A stretch of DNA of 15,033 nt from an uncultured Prevotella sp. GTDB lineage: Bacteria; Bacteroidota; Bacteroidia; Bacteroidales; Bacteroidaceae. Positions within the stretch are counted from its first letter, which is position 1. The number at the start of each line of letters is the position of its first letter. Shown here in pieces: positions 6,943 through 14,425 of the stretch. The notes beneath the pieces were generated by a model, which worked only from the letters and a program-made list of their open reading frames with translations, made no database searches and was not told the DNA's origin. The stretch spans positions 1-15,033 of the forward strand of contig CAMGFM010000012.1 of the NCBI GenBank assembly GCA_946055365.1, in the 5' to 3' direction. Position numbers and translations under genes: made by a program.

Positions 6943-7629
6943 ATGAAAAGACTCTCGCATCTGGCCGCCGTGGCCCTGCTGTCACTCCTGTCTGCCACTT
7001 CACACGCACAGACCGACGATGAATATCGCATGGAGATAGGTGCCGGTGTGGGAACGATGGCCTATGAGGGCGACTTCAACGGCAATTTGATGAAGGGCAT
7101 GCAGCCCATGGCATCCTTTGTGCTGCGCAGGCTGTGGAATCCCTACACGTCGCTCAAGATGTCGGCTTCCTATGGCAAGATAAAAGGCGGCTCGGCAAAC
7201 GTCGACACATGGTTTCCCGACTATGCCGACAGCCCTTATGAGTTTGATCGCGAGCTTATAGACATGACCGTGGCCTACGAATATAACTTCTGGCCCTACG
7301 GCACGGGCCGTGACTATCGCGGCACCAAGCGGCTCACGCCATTTGTGTCGGCAGGACTCGGCCTCACGTGTGCCACCAAGGGCGGCAGCACGGTCACGGG
7401 CAACCTGCCCATAGGCGTGGGAGTGAAATATAAGATGGGCAAACGCCTCAATCTCGGCGTGGAATGGACCGCCCACTTCTCCCTGAGCGACAACCTCGAC
7501 GGCGTGAAAGACCCCTATGGCATAGCAAGCACGGGACTCTTCAAGAACACCGACTGCTACACCACGCTCCAGGTGACGCTCACCTATAGCTTCATGGCGA
7601 AATGCCGCACCTGTCACAACGACGACTGA
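6943..7629 (+). CDS. porG: PorG-like outer-membrane beta-barrel protein (DUF6089)
   Basis: The 228-residue protein has a signal peptide (MKRLSHLAAVALLSLLSATS, likely cut before Gln23) followed by alternating amphipathic strands of a small OmpA-type barrel: EIGAGVGTMAYEGDFNG (about 28-44), MTVAYEYNF and LTPFVSAGLGLTCA. PorG is an outer-membrane component of the type IX secretion system; with PorK and PorN it forms the ring that exports CTD-bearing proteins. The match rests on the GxGxxxYxGDFNG start, the length and the order PorG-UppS-Omp85-OmpH known from P. gingivalis. The tail KCRTCHNDD holds a CxxC pair (Cys221, Cys224). An in-frame TTG at 6829 would add 38 residues but bury the signal peptide, so ATG 6943 is used. 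Whether the host has a working type IX system cannot be told here. Confidence 0.82.
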   Translation: MKRLSHLAAVALLSLLSATSHAQTDDEYRMEIGAGVGTMAYEGDFNGNLMKGMQPMASFVLRRLWNPYTSLKMSASYGKIKGGSANVDTWFPDYADSPYEFDRELIDMTVAYEYNFWPYGTGRDYRGTKRLTPFVSAGLGLTCATKGGSTVTGNLPIGVGVKYKMGKRLNLGVEWTAHFSLSDNLDGVKDPYGIASTGLFKNTDCYTTLQVTLTYSFMAKCRTCHNDD

Positions 7630-7850
7630 CTCCTCACGGGTCACATCGGCGCGGGCATGACGGCATAGTATGTTTTCCCGCATGACATCCCTGACGCTCC
7701 CGGCCGCATCGGTGCAGCCGACTGTGCGCAGCCGTCACATCTCATGACCCGCATCGAGACAGCCCATGCGTGACATCTCTCGCGTCTGGAGCGACAACGG
7801 CAGCAGCGACCCTGCACACGCCTGAAAAGAAAAATCATAACAATCCCTAT
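7630..7850. other. 221-bp gap between the PorG-like gene and uppS with loose TGAC motifs
   Basis: No gene, terminator or clear promoter is visible. CATGAC occurs at 7656, 7681 and 7743. TCACATC (from 7641) and TGACATC (from 7771) also recur, without regular spacing. The last 40 bases turn A-rich (GAAAAGAAAAATCATAACAA), as expected for a Bacteroidetes ribosome-loading leader. Confidence 0.4.
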
Positions 7851-8600
7851 ATGAACCACAATTTAGACATGCACCGCATACCACAGCACATCGCCATAAT
7901 CATGGACGGCAACGGACGATGGGCAGCCGAGAGGGGCAAGCCGCGCAGCTATGGCCATCAGGCAGGCGTGGAGGCGGTGAGACGCATCACTTCAGAGTGT
8001 ACACGACTCGGCGTAAAGTTTCTCACTCTATATACATTCTCCACAGAAAACTGGAATCGCCCCGCCGCAGAGGTGGCCGCGCTGATGGCTCTCGTGCTGT
8101 CATCGCTCGAAGACGAGATTTTCATGAAAAACAATGTGAGGTTCAGAGTCATCGGCGACATGCAAAGGCTGCCGCAAGAGGTGCAGCAAAAATTGCAGGA
8201 GACCATGGACCACACCGCAAACAACGATGCCATGACCATGGTGGTGGCTCTGAGCTACTCCTCAAGGTGGGAGATAACAAAGGCGGCGGCAGACATAGCC
8301 GCAGCGGCAAGGGACGGCAGGCTCGCTGAGGGCGACATCAATGAGGACACGGTGGCGCGCCACATGACCACGGCGTTCATGCCCGACCCCGAACTGCTCA
8401 TCAGGACTGGCGGAGAGAGGCGCATCAGCAACTATTTGCTGTGGCAGATAGCCTATTCGGAGCTGTATTTCTGCGATACCTATTGGCCCGACTTTGACGA
8501 AAAGGGCCTGCACGATGCCATCGCCGACTATCAGAGCCGCCAAAGACGCTTCGGCAAGACCGAGGAGCAAGTTGAAGAGGAGGAGAAAAACAGGAAATAA
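7851..8600 (+). CDS. uppS: Isoprenyl transferase / undecaprenyl diphosphate synthase
   Basis: The enzyme adds cis-isoprene units to farnesyl diphosphate to make the polyprenyl carrier for peptidoglycan and surface polysaccharides; it is cytosolic and membrane-associated. From ATG 7851 it has 249 residues, normal for the family. All signature blocks are present: HIAIIMDGNGRWA with catalytic Asp19, YTFSTENWNRP (about 60-70), and RTGGERRISNYLLWQIAYSE, in which Arg185, Arg191 and Ser193 match the pyrophosphate-binding residues and Glu204 the magnesium ligand. An upstream in-frame ATG at 7770 adds 27 residues of poor composition; an internal ATG at 7869 is possible. The start at 7851 is preferred because homologues begin a few residues before RIPxHIAIIMDG and the A-rich leader lies just upstream. 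bamA follows after 20 bp, so the two are probably co-transcribed. Confidence 0.95.
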   Translation: MNHNLDMHRIPQHIAIIMDGNGRWAAERGKPRSYGHQAGVEAVRRITSECTRLGVKFLTLYTFSTENWNRPAAEVAALMALVLSSLEDEIFMKNNVRFRVIGDMQRLPQEVQQKLQETMDHTANNDAMTMVVALSYSSRWEITKAAADIAAAARDGRLAEGDINEDTVARHMTTAFMPDPELLIRTGGERRISNYLLWQIAYSELYFCDTYWPDFDEKGLHDAIADYQSRQRRFGKTEEQVEEEEKNRK

Positions 8601-8620
8601 GCACGCATAACACATATAAG

Positions 8621-11233
8621 ATGAATATAAGAAAGGTACTGACAACACTCTGCGTCATCGTCTGCTGCATAATGGCCAAGGCACAGGACAAGATAGTGTA
8701 TCCCGACATTTCCTATGCCGGCATGCCGCGCAGCTATACCATCGGCGGCATTGCCGTGTCGGGCGTTGAGGGCTATGAAGACTACATGCTGGTGGGCATA
8801 TCGGGGCTTACCGTGGGACAGAGCATTGAGATACCGGGCGACGACATCACCAGTGCCGTCAAGCACTACTGGAAATACGGACTCTTCTCGGAGGTTTCCA
8901 TAGGCGTAGACTCGCTTGTGGCAGACAAAGCCTATCTGCACATACGCCTGAGTATGCGTCCGAGGGTGTCTACCATCAACTATATAGGCCTTAAAAAGTC
9001 AGAGCGCGAGGACATGGAGGAGAAACTGGGCCTGCTCAAGGGCGCACAGATAACACCAAACATGATCGACCGTGCCAAAATCATCGCAAAGAGATATTTT
9101 GACGACAAGGGTTTCAAGAACGCCGACATACAGATAGTGCAGCGTGATGACGTTGCCAACAAAAATCAGGTCATCCTCGATGTCATCATCGACAAGAAAC
9201 AGAAGATGAAGGTGAGGAGTGTCATCGTGGAGGGCAACCAGGTGCTTAAGAAGGGCAAGATCAAAGGCACGTTCTTTGGCAAGGGCGTGTTCAAGAAGAC
9301 CCATGAGGCAGGCAAACTGTCCACTTTCTTCAAGTCAAAGAAGTATACGCCTGAGCGGTGGAAAGCCGACAAGCAAAATCTGCTTGACAGATATGGCGAG
9401 ATGGGCTACCGTGACGCTGTCATAGTGGAGGATAGCGTGTGGAATGTCGACGACAGGCACGTCAACGTGTATGTAAGGGTCGACGAGGGCAAGAAATACT
9501 ATGTGAGAAACATATCGTGGGTGGGCAACACCGTCTATTCGTCTGACTTCCTTGCCAAGGTGCTGGGCATGAACAGCGGCGATGTCTACAACCAGAAGCT
9601 GCTCAACAAGCGTCTCACCGAGGATGAGGATGCCGTGGGCAACAGCTACTGGAACAACGGCTACCTTTTCTATTCGCTGCACCCCACGGAGGTGAACATC
9701 GTGGGCGACTCCATAGACCTTGAGATGAGAATTTTTGAGGGCCCGCAGGCTCATGTCAACCGCGTGAGGATTAACGGCAACGACCGTCTCTATGAAAACG
9801 TCGTGAGAAGAGAGCTGCGCACCAAGCCCGGCGACCTCTTTAACAAGGAGGCACTGATGCGCTCGGCGCGAGAGATAGCCTCCATGGGACATTTTGACCC
9901 CGAGAAGGTGTCGCCAGACGTGAAGCCCGACCCCGAAAACGGCACCGTGAACATCGACTGGAACCTCGAGCAGAAGTCAAACGACCAAATAGAGTTTTCT
10001 CTCGGATGGGGACAGACGGGCGTAATAGGCCGCATAGGACTCAAGCTAAACAACTTCTCCATGCGCAACCTCTTCAGCAAGAACAAGGAACGCCGCGGCA
10101 TTATGCCCATTGGCGACGGCGAGGTGCTGTCGCTCGGCGCGCAGACCAACGGCACGTACTATCAGTCGTATAATGTGGCTTATTCCACCAACTGGTTTGG
10201 CGGCAAGAGACCCATACAGTTCAGCGTGTCGGCGTTCTATGCCAAACAGACCGACGTGTCGAGCCAGTATTACAACAGCGGCTACTTCAACAACTACTAC
10301 AACTACATGTATGGTTACGGCAGCAGCTACTACAACAACTATGAGAGTTATTATGACCCCGACAAATACATACAGCAGTTTGGCGTGTCGCTCGGTTGGG
10401 GCAAGCAGCTGCGCTGGCCCGACGACTTCTTCATGCTCTCGCTCTCCTTGCAGTACACTCGCTACATGCTCAAGAACTGGAGCTACTTCCTCATGACCAA
10501 TGGCACGTCAAACAACCTCAACCTCTGCGTGCAGCTGAGCCGCAACTCTACGGACAACCAGCTCTTCCCGCGCCGTGGCTCTGAAATTCTCGCCTCCGTG
10601 ACGGTCACTCCGCCATGGTCGATGTGGGACGGCAAGGACTATGAGCATCTTGCGCAAAACCCAAAGGCCGCTACCTACAACGAGGAGCAGCAAGAGAAGT
10701 TCCGCTGGATAGAATATCACAAGTGGAAGTTCAAGGCACGCACCTTCACGGCCCTCTCTGGCGCGCAGAAGTGCTTCGTGCTTATGACAAGGCTCGAGTG
10801 TGGACTGCTCGGCTCTTACAACAAGTGGAAGAAGTCGCCCTTTGAATACTACTACATGGGCGGCGACGGCATGACAGGCTATTCCTCTTCTTATGCCGAG
10901 GAGACCGTCGGCTTACGCGGCTACGACAACGGCTCGCTCACACCCTATGGTTATGAGGGCTATGCCTACAACCGCATGTCTCTGGAGCTGCGCTATCCGT
11001 TCCTGTTGGGCAACACCACCATCTACGGACTGGGCTTTGTGGAGGGCGGAAATGCCTGGACAGACATCAAGCACTTCAACCCCTTTGACATGAAACGCTC
11101 GGCAGGTGTCGGCGTGCGCCTCTTCTTGCCCATGGTGGGACTCATGGGCATCGACTGGGCCTATGGCTTTGACAAGGTGTTCGGTCAGAAGGGCGGAGGA
11201 CAGTTCCACTTCATCCTCGGTCAGGAGTTCTGA
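8621..11233 (+). CDS. bamA: Outer-membrane assembly factor BamA (Omp85)
   Basis: BamA folds and inserts beta-barrel proteins into the outer membrane. The protein has 870 residues with a signal peptide (cut after AKA before Gln22). About five POTRA domains follow (roughly 38-115, 116-194, 195-290, 291-374, 375-452); several show the YF/NGY-type elements, such as YFDDKGFKNADI and YWNNGYLFYSL. The barrel spans about 455-870, with the conserved loop-6 motif as LRGY (765-768, in ETVGLRGYDNGS), and it ends in the aromatic beta-signal HFILGQEF. It is longer than the E. coli protein (about 810). Part of the excess is a tyrosine/asparagine-rich stretch at 550-583 with 14 Tyr in 34 residues, probably an extracellular loop. 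It lies 20 bp after uppS, and three OmpH/Skp chaperones follow a repeat-filled gap, matching their shared pathway. Confidence 0.96.
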   Translation: MNIRKVLTTLCVIVCCIMAKAQDKIVYPDISYAGMPRSYTIGGIAVSGVEGYEDYMLVGISGLTVGQSIEIPGDDITSAVKHYWKYGLFSEVSIGVDSLVADKAYLHIRLSMRPRVSTINYIGLKKSEREDMEEKLGLLKGAQITPNMIDRAKIIAKRYFDDKGFKNADIQIVQRDDVANKNQVILDVIIDKKQKMKVRSVIVEGNQVLKKGKIKGTFFGKGVFKKTHEAGKLSTFFKSKKYTPERWKADKQNLLDRYGEMGYRDAVIVEDSVWNVDDRHVNVYVRVDEGKKYYVRNISWVGNTVYSSDFLAKVLGMNSGDVYNQKLLNKRLTEDEDAVGNSYWNNGYLFYSLHPTEVNIVGDSIDLEMRIFEGPQAHVNRVRINGNDRLYENVVRRELRTKPGDLFNKEALMRSAREIASMGHFDPEKVSPDVKPDPENGTVNIDWNLEQKSNDQIEFSLGWGQTGVIGRIGLKLNNFSMRNLFSKNKERRGIMPIGDGEVLSLGAQTNGTYYQSYNVAYSTNWFGGKRPIQFSVSAFYAKQTDVSSQYYNSGYFNNYYNYMYGYGSSYYNNYESYYDPDKYIQQFGVSLGWGKQLRWPDDFFMLSLSLQYTRYMLKNWSYFLMTNGTSNNLNLCVQLSRNSTDNQLFPRRGSEILASVTVTPPWSMWDGKDYEHLAQNPKAATYNEEQQEKFRWIEYHKWKFKARTFTALSGAQKCFVLMTRLECGLLGSYNKWKKSPFEYYYMGGDGMTGYSSSYAEETVGLRGYDNGSLTPYGYEGYAYNRMSLELRYPFLLGNTTIYGLGFVEGGNAWTDIKHFNPFDMKRSAGVGVRLFLPMVGLMGIDWAYGFDKVFGQKGGGQFHFILGQEF

Positions 11234-11258
11234 CGTGAGAGGTGGAGTGTGTATTCCT

Positions 11259-11445
11259 AAGAGCGTCACACGGCCTTTGGCAAAGAGCCACTTTAGCCTC
11301 TGCAAAGCGGCTCTTTCGCATGGTCAAAGTGACGCTTGGCTCTCGTGAAGTGCCTCTTTTGCCGCTGCCGTGCAGCATGAGCCGAGGCATAACGCATACT
11401 TGCGGCATGTGAAGGCGGTGTCTTGGGAGCCGATGGGGCTTAAGG
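11259..11445. repeat. Tandem AAAGTG-n-CACTTT array, copy 3, with conserved tail (bamA to ompH gap)
   Basis: Units start at 11282 (AAAGAGCCACTTT), 11304 (AAAGCGGCTCTTT), 11326 (AAAGTGACGCTTG) and 11347 (GAAGTGCCTCTTT), spaced 22, 22 and 21 bp; a decayed unit may start at 11259. The tail at 11401-11442 (TGCGGCATG, GGTGTCTTGGG, GCCGATG, GGCTTA) matches the tail of copy 2. The rest of the 335-bp gap, to about 11530, is GC-rich without a supported gene. The final 40 bases are an A-rich leader. Confidence 0.87.
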
Positions 11446-11568
11446 CATGTCTGCCGCGCAGCCCGAGGCGTGCGGGCGTGTGCCGTGCGGCAGGCGCGAG
11501 AACGTCAGGTTGCGTGTCGGCAAGGCTCACAACAATAAACAAAACCCAAAAAACAAGAAACGAAGAGT

Positions 11569-12105
11569 ATGAACAAAGTCATTTCAAGCGTGACAAAGAG
11601 ACTGCTGTGCTGTCTCCTTGTTATCATGGCGACAGCCACGGCAAGCGCGCACAAGTTTGAGTTGCTCGACATGCAGTATATCCTTAACAATATACCAGCC
11701 TATGAGAGAGCCAACGAGCAGCTCAATCAGGTGTCAAAGAAGTGGCAGGCAGAGGTGGAGGCACTCAACGCCGAGGCCGCCACGCTCTATAAGAACTATC
11801 AGAACGAGATGGTGTTTCTCTCCGAGGAGCAGAAAAAGGCCCGTCAGGAGGAGATAATGAAAAAGGAAAAGGAGGCTGGCGACCTCAAGCGCAAGTATTT
11901 CGGCCCAGAGGGAGAGCTGTTCAAGAAGCGCGAGAGCCTCATGTCGCCCATACAGGAGGAGATATACAACGCCGTCAAGGAGATAGCCGAGCTGCGGGGT
12001 TACTCTCTCGTCATAGACAGAGCCAGCGACAACGGCATCATCTTCGGCTCGCCTAAGATAGACATCAGCAACGAGGTGCTGCAAAAGCTCGGCTATGCCA
12101 ACTGA
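11569..12105 (+). CDS. OmpH/Skp-family periplasmic chaperone 1
   Basis: This 178-residue OmpH-type protein holds unfolded outer-membrane proteins in the periplasm until BamA takes them. The signal peptide covers about residues 1-27 (MNKVISSVTKRLLCCLLVIM, cut near ASA before HKF). FELLDMQYILNNIPAYERA (about 30-48) is the typical N-terminal strand and helix of the body domain. A long charged coiled coil follows (about 50-125; EEQKKARQEEIMKKEKEAGD), forming the tentacle. The chain returns with PIQEEIYNAVKEIAE and GYSLVIDRASDNGIIFGSP, the second half of the body. ATG 11569 is the only start giving a full signal. It begins a tight three-gene run; the next gene lies 79 bp on. Confidence 0.93.
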   Translation: MNKVISSVTKRLLCCLLVIMATATASAHKFELLDMQYILNNIPAYERANEQLNQVSKKWQAEVEALNAEAATLYKNYQNEMVFLSEEQKKARQEEIMKKEKEAGDLKRKYFGPEGELFKKRESLMSPIQEEIYNAVKEIAELRGYSLVIDRASDNGIIFGSPKIDISNEVLQKLGYAN

Positions 12106-12184
12106 AACGCCTGCGGCGCACAGCAGAATAACGATGCGACAATAAACATCTAAAAATATACACACAAAAAGAAAAGAAAAGAAC

Positions 12185-12685
12185 ATGAAGAAAGTGATCT
12201 TAATGCTTATGTTGTTCATGCCTTTGGCAACATTCGCACAGAAGTTTGGACACGTCAATGCACAGGAAGTGATGACCTCAATGCCCGATTTTATCAAGGC
12301 ACGTGGCGAGATAGAAGCCGCCGCCAAGCAGTATGACATCGACATCAAGGCATTGCAGGACGAGTTCCAGCGCAAGATGGAGGAATATGAGAAGAACCAG
12401 GCTACCATGAACGAGACCAAGCGCAAGGAGACAGAGGACGCTCTGCAGCAGATGTACAACAAGATACAGCAGGCCGTGCAGGACAACCAGCAGGCTCTCT
12501 CACAGATGCAGCAGGAAAAGCTCGGCCCCATACAGGCAAAGGTGATAGAGGCCATCAACGCCGTGGGCAAGAGCGGCGGCTATGTCTACATCATGGACAC
12601 CGCATCTGGCATACTCTACATCAGCGAGACCCTCAGCAAGGATGTCACAGCGGAGGTAAAGGCCGAGCTCAACAAGACAAAGTAA
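12185..12685 (+). CDS. OmpH/Skp-family periplasmic chaperone 2
   Basis: The 166-residue protein has a clean signal peptide (MKKVILMLMLFMPLATFA, cut before Gln19). The mature part opens KFGHVNAQEVMTSMPDF, the classic OmpH start, followed by a Gln/Glu/Lys-rich coiled coil (about 38-115) and the closing block PIQAKVIEAINAVGKSGGYVYIMD. This matches the Skp fold, with helical tentacles on a small beta body, normally a trimer. It should chaperone barrels for BamA. It lies 79 bp after the first copy behind an A-rich leader and 24 bp before the third, so the three are probably one transcript. The mature sequence differs clearly from both neighbours, pointing to an old duplication. Confidence 0.94.
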   Translation: MKKVILMLMLFMPLATFAQKFGHVNAQEVMTSMPDFIKARGEIEAAAKQYDIDIKALQDEFQRKMEEYEKNQATMNETKRKETEDALQQMYNKIQQAVQDNQQALSQMQQEKLGPIQAKVIEAINAVGKSGGYVYIMDTASGILYISETLSKDVTAEVKAELNKTK

Positions 12686-12709
12686 AACCCACAAACACAT
12701 TCTGCCATT

Positions 12710-13216
12710 ATGAAAAAGCTATTGTTTGCAATCATCATGCTTGCCTTTCCGCTCATGGCAGGCGCACAGCTGCGCTACGGCTATTTCAGCCATGAGGCAG
12801 TGCTGAAGACCATGTCTGACTATGTGCTTGCACAGCGCGCCATAGACGAGTTGAGACAGAAGTATGACGATGAGATGAAACGCTCCGAGCGTGAGTTCAA
12901 CGCCAAGTATGAGGACTTTCTTGAGGTGCAGGGCAGCCTTGTGCCGTCCATCCTGCGCAAGCGTCAGGCCGAGCTTCAGGACATGATGGAGAAAAACGTG
13001 GCTTTCAGGCAGGAGGCGCAGCGTCTGCTCCAGCAGTCGGAGGCAGATGTAATGGCCCCGGTGTTGATGAAGCTCTCCATGGCAGTCACCAAGGTGGGTC
13101 AGGAGCGCGGCTATGCGTTCATCATCAACACCGACGGTGACACCTGTCCCTACATCAACCCGAACATGGGCGAGGATGTCACCACCTATATAATACAGGC
13201 ACTCGAGACAAAATGA
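12710..13216 (+). CDS. OmpH/Skp-family periplasmic chaperone 3
   Basis: The 168-residue protein has a signal peptide (MKKLLFAIIMLAFPLMAGA, cut before Gln20), then LRYGYFSHEAVLKTMSDYVLA, an OmpH-type opening, and a charged helix region (about 45-120; YDDEMKRSEREFNAKYEDF). The closing PVLMKLSMAVTKVGQERGYAF precedes IINTDGDTCPYINPNMGED. Relative to copy 2 the coil is richer in Arg and hydrophobic residues, and one cysteine (in GDTCPY) lies near the C-terminus, so clients or partners may differ. It is the last gene of the run, 24 bp after copy 2, and is followed by stem-loops and a T-run. The family call is firm; the specialisation is inferred. Confidence 0.9.
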   Translation: MKKLLFAIIMLAFPLMAGAQLRYGYFSHEAVLKTMSDYVLAQRAIDELRQKYDDEMKRSEREFNAKYEDFLEVQGSLVPSILRKRQAELQDMMEKNVAFRQEAQRLLQQSEADVMAPVLMKLSMAVTKVGQERGYAFIINTDGDTCPYINPNMGEDVTTYIIQALETK

Positions 13217-13239
13217 CCCGCGCCGTCGCCGCAATGTCG

Positions 13240-13301
13240 GCAAGGCGTGTCACAGACGACGCTTTGCAGGGCGTGACGCATACGATGGTGTCACGCCTTG
13301 C
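13240..13301 (+). other. Paired stem-loops with exchangeable arms after the third ompH
   Basis: GCAGGGCGTGAC (13266-13277) pairs with GTCACGCCTTGC (13290-13301) over 12 bp with one G-U and a 12-nt loop. Upstream, GCAAGGCGTG (13240-13249) can pair with ACGCTTTGC (from 13259), or with CACGCCTTGC (13292-13301) over 10 exact pairs. The sequence is thus a duplicated hairpin whose arms can swap. It lies between the ompH3 stop and the T-run and may protect the mRNA 3' end. Confidence 0.6.
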
Positions 13302-13312
13302 ATAGGCTCTGT

Positions 13313-13358
13313 CGCCCAAAACAAGCCCTGCGGCGTGTGCTGTGGGGCGGTTTTTTTT
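13313..13358 (+). terminator. Probable intrinsic terminator ending the ompH transcript
   Basis: CGCCC (13313-13317) can pair with GGGCG (13345-13349), or GCCC (13325-13328) with GGGC (13345-13348). Eight T residues follow at 13351-13358. The T-run is the strongest evidence; the stem is moderate and has alternatives. Confidence 0.65.
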
Positions 13359-13401
13359 CACTCACGCGTACACCGTGCTTTCACTCATGCGCACACCGCG
13401 C
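13356..13401. repeat. Tandem 23-bp duplication upstream of murI
   Basis: Two adjacent 23-bp copies (13356-13378 and 13379-13401) agree at 20 positions, and the three differences are all C/T changes. Each reads TTTCACTCA, then GCG, then ACACCG. The first copy overlaps the end of the terminator T-run. The murI leader follows. Confidence 0.85.
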
Positions 13402-13464
13402 CGCACATGAGCCACACACGTCACACGCATATACACACGCACAATCCCCAAAAACCATAACAAG

Positions 13465-14313
13465 ATGTTTCCAAAGAACCCCGGACCGATAGGAGTGTTT
13501 GACTCAGGCTATGGCGGACTGACCGTCCTCAATGCCATACGCCAGCGTCTGCCGCAATATGACTATGTCTATCTCGGCGACAACGCCCGCGCCCCCTACG
13601 GGTCGCGCTCTTTTGAGGTGGTCTATCAGTTCACGCGTCAGGCCGTGCTGCGTCTCTTTGCCATGGGGTGCCATCTGGTGATACTGGGCTGCAACACCGC
13701 CTCCGCCAAGGCCCTCCGCTCCATACAGCAGCGCGACCTGCCTGTCGTAGACCCCGACCGCAGGGTGCTGGGAGTCATCAGGCCCACGGCAGAGGTGACA
13801 GGCAGCCTCACGCAGTCGCGCCATGTGGGCATACTTGCCACGGAAGGCACGGTGAGAAGCCGCTCCTATGACATGGAGATACGCAAGCTCTTCCCCGACA
13901 TCAGCGTCTCCGGGGTGGCGTGTCCGCTCTGGGCCGCCATCGTAGAGGCAGGTGAGTGCGACAGTCCGGGCGCGGACTACTTCGTAAAGAAGCGCATAGA
14001 CCAGCTCATGCGGCAGGACCCGCTCATCGACACCGTCATACTCGGCTGCACACACTACCCCCTGCTCATGTCGTCGGTGGTGAAATATGTGCCGAGGGGC
14101 GTGCGCGTGGTGTCACAAGGCTCATACGTGGCAGAGTCGCTGGAGCTTTATCTCGAGCGTCATGCCGATATGCGCGCAAAGGTGACGCTCGGAGGCACGT
14201 GCAGATACCTCACCACCGAGAGCGAGGAGCGTTTTCGCGAGACGGCGCGTCTGTTCCTGCACGAGGAGGTGGCCGTCAGCCATGTCGACATAGCCTCGCA
14301 GGGTCAGCCGTGA
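13465..14313 (+). CDS. murI: Glutamate racemase
   Basis: MurI converts L- to D-glutamate for peptidoglycan stem peptides in the cytosol, without a cofactor. The protein has 282 residues, normal for the family. GPIGVFDSGYGGLTVL (7-22) carries Asp13 and Ser14 of the substrate pocket, YLGDNARAPYGSRS (36-49) is the next signature, and the two catalytic cysteines are Cys76 (ILGCNTASAKAL) and Cys195 (ILGCTHYPLL), with His197 beside the second. The start at 13465 sits just before PIGVFDSG as in homologues and follows an A-rich leader (CCCCAAAAACCATAACAAG). It is separated from the ompH run by a terminator and followed by another, so it is probably expressed alone. No frameshift or missing motif is seen. 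Confidence 0.96.
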   Translation: MFPKNPGPIGVFDSGYGGLTVLNAIRQRLPQYDYVYLGDNARAPYGSRSFEVVYQFTRQAVLRLFAMGCHLVILGCNTASAKALRSIQQRDLPVVDPDRRVLGVIRPTAEVTGSLTQSRHVGILATEGTVRSRSYDMEIRKLFPDISVSGVACPLWAAIVEAGECDSPGADYFVKKRIDQLMRQDPLIDTVILGCTHYPLLMSSVVKYVPRGVRVVSQGSYVAESLELYLERHADMRAKVTLGGTCRYLTTESEERFRETARLFLHEEVAVSHVDIASQGQP

Positions 14314-14347
14314 GGCATGTGTCGAGAGGCTATCTCGCGGTCATGTG

Positions 14348-14378
14348 CGGCGGCTCACAAGCCCCCGTTTGTTTTTTT
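14348..14378 (+). terminator. Intrinsic terminator after murI
   Basis: CGGCGGCT (14348-14355) pairs with AGCCCCCG (14360-14367) around CACA, with a single C-C mismatch, followed directly by TTTGTTTTTTT. The position 35 bp past the stop and the long T-run make this a convincing terminator. Confidence 0.85.
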
Positions 14379-14414
14379 AACGCCTTTTGTATAGCCTAAT
14401 CGGATTTTTTGCCG

Positions 14415-14422
14415 TAACTTTG
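14415..14422 (+). promoter_or_regulatory. metK -7 promoter element TAACTTTG
   Basis: TAACTTTG, followed by C, exactly fits the Bacteroidetes consensus TAnnTTTG. It lies after the murI terminator and 144 bp before metK, putting the transcript start near 14426. The nearest -33-like TTTTG (14385-14389) is a few bases too far, so the upstream half is weak. Confidence 0.7.
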
Positions 14423-14425
14423 CAG

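Noticed and set aside
7770..7850. Longer uppS start at ATG 7770
   Set aside because: The extra residues are low-complexity and unlike known UppS N-termini; the A-rich leader lies inside this stretch.
11446..11530. Possible small gene between array copy 3 and ompH1
   Set aside because: The frames there lack a plausible start context and any domain, and run into the ompH1 leader out of frame.
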